11,500 nucleotides of DNA from Prosthecobacter debontii (lineage in GTDB: Bacteria > Verrucomicrobiota > Verrucomicrobiia > Verrucomicrobiales > Akkermansiaceae): positions 1 to 11,500 of the forward strand of contig CAMCYT010000070.1 of assembly GCA_945885485.1 (NCBI GenBank), given 5' to 3'. The number at the start of each line of letters is the position of its first letter. Position 1 is the stretch's first letter. Below the pieces are notes generated by a model. It was not told the DNA's origin, did no database searches, and saw nothing but the letters and a program-made list of their open reading frames with translations. Positions 1 to 6,796 of the stretch are shown piece after piece. The position numbers were made by a program, and so were the translations under genes.

Positions 1-98
1 GCGCCCAATGGAGGAGTATTGATTTTAAGCTTCTTTTTCCGCTGGCAGGCTCGTGCAGACTTACCTAAGGTGCAGCAACTTTTAACGACCCCGAACTT

Positions 99-1076
99 AT
101 GAATATCGCAGAAAACATGGTCGCCACCATCGGCAATACCCCACTGATCCGTCTCAATCACATCACCAAAGGGCTTGAAGCGGAAATCTGTGTGAAAGCA
201 GAATTTTTCAATCCTCTCTTCAGCGTCAAAGACCGCATAGGTAAATCCATGATCGAGGCCGGTGAGCGCGAAGGTAAACTCAAGCCCGGTGGACTTATCA
301 TCGAGCCAACTTCTGGTAACACGGGAATCGCTCTCGCATTTGTGGCGCGTTCGAAAGGGTATCGCTGCATTCTTACCATGCCGGAAAGCATGTCTGTGGA
401 GCGCCGTGTGTTGCTGCGTTTGCTCGGAGCGGAAATCGTTCTAACACCTCGTGCAAGAGGTATGGGCGGTGCGATCGCGATGGCAAAAAAACTCATCGAA
501 GAAAATCCGGGTTCCTATGGCCCGAGCCAATTTGACAATCCGGCCAACCCTCAAGCCCATCGTGAAACCACCGCCGAAGAAATCTGGCGCGATACGGATG
601 GTGAAATTGATGCGTTCGTCGCGGGCGTCGGCACCGGCGGAACGATCACTGGAGTGTCCGAAGTGTTGAAAGCGCGTTGCATCATGAAAACGTTTGCGGT
701 TGAGCCAGTGAATAGCCCAGTTATCACTCAGAAAAAAGCGGGTGATCCGCTTCAGCCGGGCCCTCATATGATTCAGGGTATCGGCGCGGGATTTATTCCA
801 GGAAACCTAAATCTCGATATCATCGACGAGGTCATTCAAGTCACCAACGAAGACGCCATCGCCACTGCCCAAGCACTCGCGCAACAAGAAGGTTTGCCAG
901 CGGGTATTTCTACTGGAGCCAACGTCTGGGCCGCGATGCAGGTGGCGAAACGCCCTGAATTCAAAGGCAAGCGCATTGTCACCATAGGTTGCTCTTCAAG
1001 TGAGCGCTACCTATCAACTCCTCTGGCCGATAAAATCCGCGAGGAAGTTTCCAATCTCCCGGTACAAGAAGCATAA
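99..1076 (+). CDS. cysK: Cysteine synthase (O-acetylserine sulfhydrylase, PLP-dependent)
   Basis: Makes L-cysteine from O-acetyl-L-serine and sulfide, the last step of sulfur assimilation, in the cytoplasm. The 325-residue length is normal for the family. The fold-type II PLP signatures are all visible: the NTPLI segment near residues 13-17; the PLP Schiff-base lysine K44 in SVKDRIG; the substrate loop TSGNTG at 71-76; the glycine-rich phosphate-binding loop GVGTGGT at 176-182; and the C-terminal SERYLST around 301-307, where CysK usually reads GERYLST, so one Gly is Ser. The ATG at 99 fits the family N-terminus; Met7 would be a later alternative. There is no Shine-Dalgarno sequence. The start overlaps the stop of an open frame running in from the window edge (ATGA at 99-102). 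A small membrane protein gene follows after 47 bp on the same strand. Cystathionine beta-synthase is less likely because there is no C-terminal CBS domain and the CysK C-terminus is present. Confidence 0.95.
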   Translation: MNIAENMVATIGNTPLIRLNHITKGLEAEICVKAEFFNPLFSVKDRIGKSMIEAGEREGKLKPGGLIIEPTSGNTGIALAFVARSKGYRCILTMPESMSVERRVLLRLLGAEIVLTPRARGMGGAIAMAKKLIEENPGSYGPSQFDNPANPQAHRETTAEEIWRDTDGEIDAFVAGVGTGGTITGVSEVLKARCIMKTFAVEPVNSPVITQKKAGDPLQPGPHMIQGIGAGFIPGNLNLDIIDEVIQVTNEDAIATAQALAQQEGLPAGISTGANVWAAMQVAKRPEFKGKRIVTIGCSSSERYLSTPLADKIREEVSNLPVQEA

Positions 1077-1123
1077 CCATGACAGTCGCTGCTCGTCATA
1101 TCTAACACATTTTCTCGCATTTC

Positions 1124-1627
1124 ATGAATTTCCAAGAAATCATCCAGCAACCTTTCATTTGGGGATTTCTTCTTGGATTGTTGATTGCAGTTTTCATTTT
1201 GAAAAATGCTCTCACCGCGAAGCGTGGGATGCGCAGGGAAATTAAAAATTTGGAAAAGGAGCAGCGTGAGCTTCAGTCACACCTCAATATCCAAATGAAA
1301 ATCACCGCTTCCGGAAGCGATTCCATGACTAAGGAAATCGATTCCCTGAAATCGCAAAACGAAAATCTACGGATCAACCTCGCAACTCTCCAAGCCAAGC
1401 CAGAGAAAAGCGAGCAGCGTCAATTTCGTATCCAGGAAATGGCAGTTCGAACCATGCGTGAACAAGCACCCGGTTTTGCTGGCGCATGGGAAAAAGCAGT
1501 GAGAGATGCGGAAGCTGAGATCGAACTCGCAGAAAGCGGTTTCACCAAACTCATGCGCAAAGTCATACCGGGCCTAGGTCACTCACCAAAACCCGCCATT
1601 GAAGAAGCTCCGCCCGAAACTCTTTAG
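1124..1627 (+). CDS. Small membrane-anchored coiled-coil protein, function unknown
   Basis: I do not recognise a named family. The 167-residue protein has one hydrophobic segment at about residues 10-26 (start PFIWGFLLGLL), followed by Lys/Arg. That predicts an N-terminal inner-membrane anchor with the rest in the cytoplasm. Residues about 35-95 are rich in Glu, Lys, Gln and Leu with heptad-like spacing, which suggests a coiled coil. A more compact part follows at about 100-148, containing TMREQAPGFAGAWEKAVRDA and ending near MRKVIPGLG, and then a short acidic/proline tail. The build resembles LapA-like or cell-envelope scaffold proteins, but that is only a likeness of layout. It lies 47 bp after cysK and may be co-transcribed. 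The ATG is preceded by a pyrimidine-rich leader and no Shine-Dalgarno sequence. A strong terminator lies about 140 bp downstream. Confidence 0.8.
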   Translation: MNFQEIIQQPFIWGFLLGLLIAVFILKNALTAKRGMRREIKNLEKEQRELQSHLNIQMKITASGSDSMTKEIDSLKSQNENLRINLATLQAKPEKSEQRQFRIQEMAVRTMREQAPGFAGAWEKAVRDAEAEIELAESGFTKLMRKVIPGLGHSPKPAIEEAPPETL

Positions 1628-1682
1628 GTGACGAAAAGATCATGAACTTTTGAAAGATTTTTGAAAAAGCCGTGCGTATAAA

Positions 1683-1806
1683 TAAGCGTTCAACAAATTT
1701 CCGGGCGGCCACCGCTCAGCATCCATACTAACGGTGGATTCGGAGCGACGGCGGCCCAAAACTTTCAAACCTCGCGATGGCATCATCCCCATCGCGAGGT
1801 TTTTCA
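1683..1806 (+). ncRNA. Possible structured small RNA or 3' UTR ending in the terminator
   Basis: The 321 bp between genes (1628-1948) contain no credible coding frame. Before the terminator at 1768-1805 there is a foldable segment: CCACCG (1709-1714) pairs with CGGTGG (1732-1737), enclosed by GGGC (1703-1706) and GCCC (1754-1757). A TATAAA box lies at 1677-1682, but no good -35 hexamer sits 16-18 bp upstream of it. The segment could be a short independent RNA of about 120 nt, or simply the structured 3' end of the cysK transcript. I do not recognise a known RNA family, and the boundaries are guesses. Confidence 0.25.
1768..1806 (+). terminator. Intrinsic terminator with a perfect 13-bp stem
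   Basis: The arm AACCTCGCGATGG (1768-1780) is exactly complementary to CCATCGCGAGGTT (1789-1801), with an 8-nt loop (1781-1788). The right arm runs into a T stretch (1800-1804). It ends transcription coming from cysK and the coiled-coil gene, and separates them from the kinase at 1949. The T tract follows on the plus strand. A run of A before the left arm (1758-1761) is too far off and too short to make it clearly bidirectional. Confidence 0.85.
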
Positions 1807-1948
1807 TTTCGGGTTAGCCCGCATGTCATCGAAAGTGCCTTCAAGACAGATTAGCGAATAAAGAATTTGTAAAGTTCAGAGACTGTCGCGCGGTTTCACT
1901 CCAAACGTCTTTACAGGAGCGTCTTCGGAACGTTGAATTCCTGCTGTC

Positions 1949-3046
1949 ATGCCACTGAATATCAAACCGAAATCCGAATGTGCCTTTGATCAAATCTCTC
2001 TTGGAGAAGTGATGTTACGTCTCGATCCCGGCGAGGGCAGGATCCGCACGGCGCGCCAGTTTGCTGCATGGGAAGGCGGCGGTGAATACAATACCTCGCG
2101 TGGGTTGCGTAAATGCTTTGGTTACAAAACCGCAGTTGTTACGGCTTTCGTCGATAACGAGGTCGGCCATTTGATTGAGGATTTCATTATGCAAGGCGGA
2201 GTCGCCACAGATTTCATCCAATGGCGTGAGGACGATGGAATCGGCCGCTCGGTGCGCAACGGATTGAATTTCACCGAGCGTGGTTTTGGGATTCGTGGTG
2301 CGGTGGGAAATCCGGATCGTGGCAACACGGCAGCTTCACAAATCAAACCCGGCGATGTCGATTGGGATTACATTTTCGGAAAACTCGGGGTGCGTTGGTT
2401 TCACACCGGCGGAATTTATGCAGCTCTTTCCGAGAGCACCGCACAGGTCACGGTCGAGGCCGTCAAAGCGGCGAACAAATACGGCACGATCGTTTCCTAT
2501 GATTTGAACTACCGTCCATCGCTCTGGAAAACCATCGGCGGGCTAGCCAAAGCTCGCGAGGTCAACCGCGAGATCGCGAAATACGTCGATGTCATGATCG
2601 GCAACGAAGAGGATTTCACTGCATCGCTTGGCTTCGAGGTAGAGGGTGTGGATCATAATATTTCCACCATCGAGCTCGATGCGTTCAAAGCGATGATCGA
2701 AACGGCAGTGAAAGAATTCCCGAACTTCAAAGTCGCAGCCACCACCCTGCGTGGTGTGAAAACGGCGACGATCAACGATTGGTCAGCCATTCTCTGGCAT
2801 GAGGGAAAATTCCATGAATCGCGTAAATACGATGACTTGGAAATCCTCGACCGCGTGGGCGGTGGCGACTCGTTTGCCTCCGGCGTGCAGTTTGGGTTCC
2901 TTGAATTCAACGAAGCTCAGAAAGCCGTCGAATACGGCGCGGCTCACGGTGCATTGGCCTCAACCACACCGGGCGATACCTCGATGGCAACCCGCAAGGA
3001 AGTCGAGAAGCAGATTTCCGGTGGCGGAGCGCGCGTGGTGCGGTAA
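1949..3046 (+). CDS. kdgK: PfkB-family sugar kinase, probably 2-keto-3-deoxygluconate kinase
   Basis: Probably phosphorylates 2-dehydro-3-deoxy-D-gluconate to KDPG using ATP, feeding uronate or Entner-Doudoroff-type catabolism. The 365 residues are slightly long for the ribokinase/PfkB fold (usually 300-350). Visible motifs: the N-terminal glycine motif GGGEYN (43-48), which contacts sugar; SYDLNYRPSLW, with D185-N187-R189, typical of KDG kinases; a GNEEDF segment; and the ATP/anion-hole motif DRVGGGDSFASG (301-312) with catalytic base D307. The anion hole reads GGGD instead of the usual GAGD, a known variant in this subgroup. The ATG at 1949 has no Shine-Dalgarno sequence; an AGGAG about 30 bp upstream is too far away. 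It is separated from the preceding genes by a strong terminator, so it probably has its own promoter, which I could not place. No aldolase gene is nearby, so the substrate rests on motif resemblance; fructokinase or another PfkB sugar kinase is possible. Confidence 0.85.
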   Translation: MPLNIKPKSECAFDQISLGEVMLRLDPGEGRIRTARQFAAWEGGGEYNTSRGLRKCFGYKTAVVTAFVDNEVGHLIEDFIMQGGVATDFIQWREDDGIGRSVRNGLNFTERGFGIRGAVGNPDRGNTAASQIKPGDVDWDYIFGKLGVRWFHTGGIYAALSESTAQVTVEAVKAANKYGTIVSYDLNYRPSLWKTIGGLAKAREVNREIAKYVDVMIGNEEDFTASLGFEVEGVDHNISTIELDAFKAMIETAVKEFPNFKVAATTLRGVKTATINDWSAILWHEGKFHESRKYDDLEILDRVGGGDSFASGVQFGFLEFNEAQKAVEYGAAHGALASTTPGDTSMATRKEVEKQISGGGARVVR

Positions 3047-3056
3047 GGTTTTGAAA

Positions 3057-3132
3057 CGTGGCGGCGGTTTTTAACCGCCATACCAAAATGTAAAACCAGA
3101 GGTTGGCTTGGCGGATACAATCCGCCGCCACG
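3057..3132. repeat. Compound palindromic element (REP/cloverleaf-like), 76 bp
   Basis: The outer arms are a perfect 11-bp inverted repeat, CGTGGCGGCGG (3057-3067) and CCGCCGCCACG (3122-3132). Nested inside are two perfect 7-bp hairpins with 3-nt loops: GGCGGTT (3063-3069) with AACCGCC (3073-3079), and GGCGGAT (3110-3116) with ATCCGCC (3120-3126). The hairpin arms share bases with the outer arms, so the sequence can fold either as one long stem or as two hairpins around an A-rich middle. It fills the gap between the kinase stop (3046) and the ctaB start region. It lacks a T tract and so is not a standard terminator. Such elements are usually dispersed, often in many copies, but only one copy lies in this window. 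Confidence 0.8.
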
Positions 3133-3175
3133 ATCCTTGCTAGACTCCGGGGCTTTCATCGCTCAAGTTCCCGGT

Positions 3176-4069
3176 GTGACGGAAAGTGAGAATGAAATCA
3201 TAAAAACGCCAAATCTCCGTGAGGATCTTACGGTGTTGATGAAGGTGCGGCTGAATTTCTTCGTCTTGGTGACGACGTTTTTTGGATACTTGTTGGCGCG
3301 CAAGGGAGAGTCGATGGAGTGGGCGGTGTTGTTTCACACCTTGATCGGGACGGCGGCAGCTGCGTTTGGATCGGCTGCATTCAATCAACTCATGGAGATC
3401 GATTTGGATCGTTTGATGAAACGCACGGCGGATCGGCCCCTGCCGGCCCGGCGAATGAATCCGATCACAGCCTTTGGTGTGGGTTGGGTCTTATCCGCGT
3501 TAGGGATTATTCATTTGGCGGTGATGGTCGGGGCTGGAGCTGCGTATCTAACAGCTGCTACGGTTGCGATTTATGTGTTTGTTTACACACCGTTGAAGCG
3601 GATCAGTTCGCTGAACACTTTGGTCGGAGCAATCCCAGGAGCGATCCCACCGATGATTGGTTGGGTCGGCGGCGGTGGTGGAGTTTTTGATCCAGAGTCG
3701 TGGTTTCTGTTTGGAATTTTGTTTTTCTGGCAGTTGCCACATTTCGTGGCGATTAACTGGTTATGCCGTCAGGAGTATGAGGACGCGGGCTATAAGATGT
3801 GGTCGAACGGTGACATCAGTGGGAAGCGTAGCGGTATCTTGTGCGTGTTATTTTCCCTGGTGCTCGCGGTGTTCTCCGTGCTGCCGGCAATCTGGGGTTT
3901 TGCGAATTTCCTATGGTTGATCGGTGGGCCGACTTTTGCGTTGGTTATTCTGGCGTTGTCCGCCCGGTTTATTCGCGACGGCGAGAGAACTTCATGTAGA
4001 CAGTTATTTTTCTCCACCTTGATCTATTTACCCGTCGCATTATCTTTGCTTTGGATTGCATGGAAATGA
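3176..4069 (+). CDS. ctaB: Protoheme IX farnesyltransferase (heme O synthase)
   Basis: An integral membrane UbiA-type prenyltransferase that adds a farnesyl group to heme B to give heme O, the precursor of heme A for cytochrome oxidases. With the GTG start at 3176 it has 297 residues, the usual size. The first Asp-rich motif is NQLMEIDLDRLMKRT, with N70, E74 and D78; Glu replaces the first Asp, a common variant. It is followed by DRPLPARRM. The second motif is EYEDAGYKMW (200-209). Eight or nine hydrophobic helices span the protein. The frame is open back to a TTG at 3137, only 4 bp after the palindromic element; I prefer GTG 3176 (start MTESENEII) because the family N-terminus is short, and ATG 3239 would cut close to the first helix. 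The gene overlaps the next one by ATGA (4066-4069), which suggests translational coupling. No cytochrome oxidase genes are in the window. Confidence 0.92.
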   Translation: MTESENEIIKTPNLREDLTVLMKVRLNFFVLVTTFFGYLLARKGESMEWAVLFHTLIGTAAAAFGSAAFNQLMEIDLDRLMKRTADRPLPARRMNPITAFGVGWVLSALGIIHLAVMVGAGAAYLTAATVAIYVFVYTPLKRISSLNTLVGAIPGAIPPMIGWVGGGGGVFDPESWFLFGILFFWQLPHFVAINWLCRQEYEDAGYKMWSNGDISGKRSGILCVLFSLVLAVFSVLPAIWGFANFLWLIGGPTFALVILALSARFIRDGERTSCRQLFFSTLIYLPVALSLLWIAWK

Positions 4070-4788
4070 TAGCGAGCCAGTTGATCCGAGTCGGACGTGA
4101 GTTAGCGGATGAGTTGCGACCGCTGAAATTTTCCGAACCCGTGACGCATACCTATCTCACTGTGGATTACGCAAGGGCGGGTTATGAGGCGTATTTGGAA
4201 AAGTTCGCAAATTCGAATAAGCGGGTGTTGATGCTCGGGATGAACCCGGGTCCTTACGGCATGGCGCAGACGGGTGTGCCGTTTGGCGAGATCGCTGCTG
4301 TTAGAGATTGGATGGAACTTTCGCCTGAAATCGGTAAACCGGAAAACGAGCATCCCAAACGTAAAATCAGTGGATTGGATTGCACCAAATCTGAGGTCAG
4401 CGGACGGAGGCTTTGGGGTTTATTTTCCGAAAAATTTCCGAATGCCGGGGATTTTTTCAAAGATCATCTGGTAATCAATTTTTGCCCGTTGATCTGGATG
4501 AAAGATAGCGGAGCCAATTTGACGCCCGATAAAATCCGTGCTGCGGAGATGGAACTAGCCGATGTTGCATGTCAGAAACATCTGCGACGCTTGATTGAAA
4601 TCCTTGAGCCACAGTATTTGATCGGGGTGGGGGGGTATGCGGAGAATCAGATGCGCGCCGCGCAGGAGCAGCTTGGCAGTTCGGCAGTGATAGCAAAAAT
4701 CCTGCATCCCTCACCCGCATCTCCTGCCGCGAATCGTGGCTGGGCGGAAGTCGCGGAGCGGCAGCTAAGAGAGATTGGGGTTTGGTAG
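4066..4788 (+). CDS. SMUG1-type uracil-DNA glycosylase (UDG family 3)
   Basis: Predicted to remove uracil (and probably 5-hydroxymethyluracil) from DNA as the first step of base-excision repair. With the ATG at 4066 it has 240 residues. The active-site loop GMNPGPYGMAQTGVPFGE starts at residue 58 and is almost identical to animal SMUG1, with catalytic-water Asn N60. The second motif, HPSPASPAANRGW, spans 214-226 and has its family His at H214. A segment LVINFCPLIWM in the middle also matches the family pattern of an Asn-containing beta strand. The frame is open to TTG 4051 and ATG 4060, but ATG 4066 forms the ATGA overlap with the ctaB stop and matches homologue N-termini, so I chose it. The gene is convergent with the VWA gene, 38 bp away, and I see no terminator between them. 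Function is well supported by motifs; the exact substrate range is inferred. Confidence 0.92.
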   Translation: MIASQLIRVGRELADELRPLKFSEPVTHTYLTVDYARAGYEAYLEKFANSNKRVLMLGMNPGPYGMAQTGVPFGEIAAVRDWMELSPEIGKPENEHPKRKISGLDCTKSEVSGRRLWGLFSEKFPNAGDFFKDHLVINFCPLIWMKDSGANLTPDKIRAAEMELADVACQKHLRRLIEILEPQYLIGVGGYAENQMRAAQEQLGSSAVIAKILHPSPASPAANRGWAEVAERQLREIGVW

Positions 4789-4826
4789 GAAGGCACAAGA
4801 CTTGGAGACAGAAGAAATACGGCAGC

Positions 4827-6599
4827 CTATACATTCACCTGAGGCTCCGCATTTCCAGATGTATTGCGCTGTTTTCCGTTGGAGAAATACCATGCGACGA
4901 TCAGAGCGAGGAGAAGGACGAGAATCCACAGCCGTATGAGGGGATCCGGAGTGGTATGGTTTTTGAGTGAAGCGGTATTCGTGAATACTTCCAACTCGTG
5001 TGGTGCGGTTTTACTGAGATCTGCCTCGCGTGTGTCTGCAAACTGCGCGGCGGCTTCTAACAATATGGTTTCGCCTTGTTTGATCGTGATGAAACCAGGG
5101 GCGGTGGGGGCGATGCCTGCTGCGGGTGGTCTCATGTTTTTTCCCAAATGATCGACCACGCTGACCTCAAGCGGAATTTCCGCTGCGCTGGTGATTTGGA
5201 TAGGCTGGCTAGTTTCGAGATTTAATTTCTGCGGTGCGATTTTTTTATCACGCAATGTTTCAGCGAAGCGATGCAGCAGGACGATGAAGGCGGGTTGTTG
5301 GGTGGCGTTGGAGAGGCGTAGGTCGAAGTTGAAACAGAGAATAGATTTACCGACTTCCTCGCGCAGGAAAATGAGCGGGCGTTTTTCCTGCCAGAGTAGA
5401 ACCCGATCGGTGGGACTTCGTGGCAGTTGTAGGGTTTCGCGCACCAGCAAGGCCTGCCAGTTGATGCCATCCATAAGCGGATGGGCTTCGGCCAAGATAC
5501 CGCCGCTCAGATACTTTCCGGCGGAACTGGGATCTTCGACAAACAAGATCGCATTGCTTTGTGGGATGATTGGATCGAGCGGATCGTAGGAGGTGATGAC
5601 GAGGTCGGATGTTGCTCCATCGTTGCTTTCGCTGGTGGCGGCGAGCGAGCGGAGCAGTTTCTGCGAGAGATCGCGGAACGCCGGTGAGGTGGCAGCGAAG
5701 AGTTTGAGCTCTTTCGGCTGCGGCGCGACCATGGGCAGAACGTTGTCCAACTCGAATTCATCCGCGCTGAGTTCGAGTCGCACGTGTTGAGAATTTTCAG
5801 GAAAAGCGGCTTGGATAGTGGTGAATGCGCCGGGTTTGATCTCGAACTCTTTCGGTTCCGACTTTCCATTTGCCGCAACCAATGACCACGAACGCTTCGC
5901 TGGCGAACTGCCGTAATTTCTAACAATCGCTCGGAACGTCAGGACTCCTTCTTTTTGCTCAAAGGAAACTCCGGTGAAACCGACGTTTTCAATAGGCCTG
6001 CCAACTGAAATCAAGCGTGATTCGTAGGGCATTTTTTCCAAGGGAGTATCGGTCAGGTAGATGAGAATCCCTTCGTTGGATACAATCGAACGGGCGAGTC
6101 GAAGTGAATACGATGGATCGGTAACGCCTGCGGTTGGGGTAAATTTTTCCAAAGCGGCGATCATCTCTTCGGTAGATTCACCGGAGTAGATCCGATCCGT
6201 TCCGGGTAGTGCGGAGAGTAAAGTGATTTCCATTTTCATGGCACTACCTTGCAAATCCGGGAGTTTGCTTTTTAGGGCAGCGATGGCGTCTTTTTTGAAA
6301 ACCTGCATCGAGGCGGAGGCGTCCATGACGATAGCGATGCGTTGGACAGAGTTTTCCTTTTGGAAGCGGGGTTCGGAAAGCAACCAGGCGATGAGCAGCA
6401 CGGCGAGAATCTGCATCCACAGTGGGACGGAGGGGATGAGTCTTTCGAAGCGGCGACCTGAAACCGCTTCTCGTTGGGTTCGTTCTAACAGGAATAACGT
6501 GGATATCGGGATCGTGATCGATTTCCGCTGGAGGAAATGGATCGTCAGGATCGCGGGGATCGCGAGCAATGACAAGAGACCGAGAGGATTTGCGAACAC
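4827..6599 (-). CDS. BatA/VWA-domain membrane protein
   Basis: A 590-residue inner-membrane protein of the BatA / 'aerotolerance' type found widely in Bacteroidetes, Planctomycetes and Verrucomicrobia. Order of parts: an N-terminal double-membrane region (helices about 4-22 and 60-76) with the typical start NPLGLLSLLAIPAI and HFLQRKS; a von Willebrand A domain opening with the metal-site motif D93-A-S95-A-S97; a VTDPSYSLRLA segment and LIYLTDTP, which supply later MIDAS-type residues; a long periplasm- or cytoplasm-facing beta-rich region; and a C-terminal helix at about 557-572 followed by a polar tail. The start is GTG at 6599; an upstream in-frame stop leaves no other sensible start, and there is no Shine-Dalgarno sequence. 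Family members usually sit beside moxR and DUF58 genes, but here the gene stands alone, divergent from nagZ and convergent with the glycosylase gene. The biological role is not established. Confidence 0.88.
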   Translation of the reverse strand: MFANPLGLLSLLAIPAILTIHFLQRKSITIPISTLFLLERTQREAVSGRRFERLIPSVPLWMQILAVLLIAWLLSEPRFQKENSVQRIAIVMDASASMQVFKKDAIAALKSKLPDLQGSAMKMEITLLSALPGTDRIYSGESTEEMIAALEKFTPTAGVTDPSYSLRLARSIVSNEGILIYLTDTPLEKMPYESRLISVGRPIENVGFTGVSFEQKEGVLTFRAIVRNYGSSPAKRSWSLVAANGKSEPKEFEIKPGAFTTIQAAFPENSQHVRLELSADEFELDNVLPMVAPQPKELKLFAATSPAFRDLSQKLLRSLAATSESNDGATSDLVITSYDPLDPIIPQSNAILFVEDPSSAGKYLSGGILAEAHPLMDGINWQALLVRETLQLPRSPTDRVLLWQEKRPLIFLREEVGKSILCFNFDLRLSNATQQPAFIVLLHRFAETLRDKKIAPQKLNLETSQPIQITSAAEIPLEVSVVDHLGKNMRPPAAGIAPTAPGFITIKQGETILLEAAAQFADTREADLSKTAPHELEVFTNTASLKNHTTPDPLIRLWILVLLLALIVAWYFSNGKQRNTSGNAEPQVNV

Positions 6600-6609
6600 G
6601 GGTGGAAGA

Positions 6610-6637
6610 GTGAAGGGTGAAGAGTGAATTGTGAAGG
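6610..6637. repeat. Heptanucleotide tandem array, four GTGAANN units
   Basis: Four consecutive 7-bp units: GTGAAGG (6610), GTGAAGA (6617), GTGAATT (6624), GTGAAGG (6631). A degenerate GTGGAAGA lies just before at 6602. The array is 10 bp upstream of the VWA start codon (which reads leftward from 6599). It resembles the short tandemly repeated heptamers known from cyanobacteria and seen between genes in other phyla. Confidence 0.65.
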
Positions 6638-6650
6638 GGGATTTTCACTA

Positions 6651-6670
6651 CCGGAGAGCCGTGCCTCCGG
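6651..6670. repeat. GC-rich hairpin between divergent genes
   Basis: CCGGAG (6651-6656) pairs with CTCCGG (6665-6670) over an 8-nt loop. It lies in the 197-bp divergent region between the VWA gene and nagZ. It is followed at once by further GGCCGG palindromic sequence. There is no T tract on either side, so it is more likely a dispersed palindromic repeat than a terminator. Confidence 0.5.
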
Positions 6671-6749
6671 CCGGCTGGGTTTTTCAAGAGGGATCTCGCA
6701 CAAAGCAGCAAAGGCCTGCGGCGCTCAATCACTTTGCATTTCACCCTCA

Positions 6750-6777
6750 GCTCCTTGCTCCTTGCCCTCTGCTCATA
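6750..6777. repeat. Second heptanucleotide array, GCTCCTT-type
   Basis: Two exact units GCTCCTT (6750-6756 and 6757-6763), then the degenerate units GCCCTCT (6764-6770) and GCTCATA (6771-6777). The array ends 19 bp upstream of the nagZ ATG at 6797. The unit length equals that of the array at 6610-6637, but the unit sequence is different and pyrimidine-rich on this strand. Confidence 0.55.
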
Positions 6778-6796
6778 GATACTATTGATTCAGTTG

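Noticed and set aside
1079..1105. Eight-codon frame between cysK and the coiled-coil gene
   Set aside because: Too short, with no start signal and no sign of a leader-peptide pattern.
1650..1682. sigma70 promoter TTGAAA ... TATAAA
   Set aside because: The two possible TTGAAA boxes (1650 and 1661) give spacers of 21 and 10 bp to TATAAA 1677, neither acceptable. Mentioned only as weak support for the possible small RNA.
1928..1951. Short minus-strand frame divergent from the kinase (about 24 codons)
   Set aside because: Its ATG overlaps the kinase ATG, it is very short, and it has no recognisable features.
6244..6744. 166-codon minus-strand open frame overlapping the VWA gene start
   Set aside because: It is a shadow of the VWA gene in another frame, very rich in Arg, Pro and His, with no domain, and runs through the repeat-filled intergenic region.
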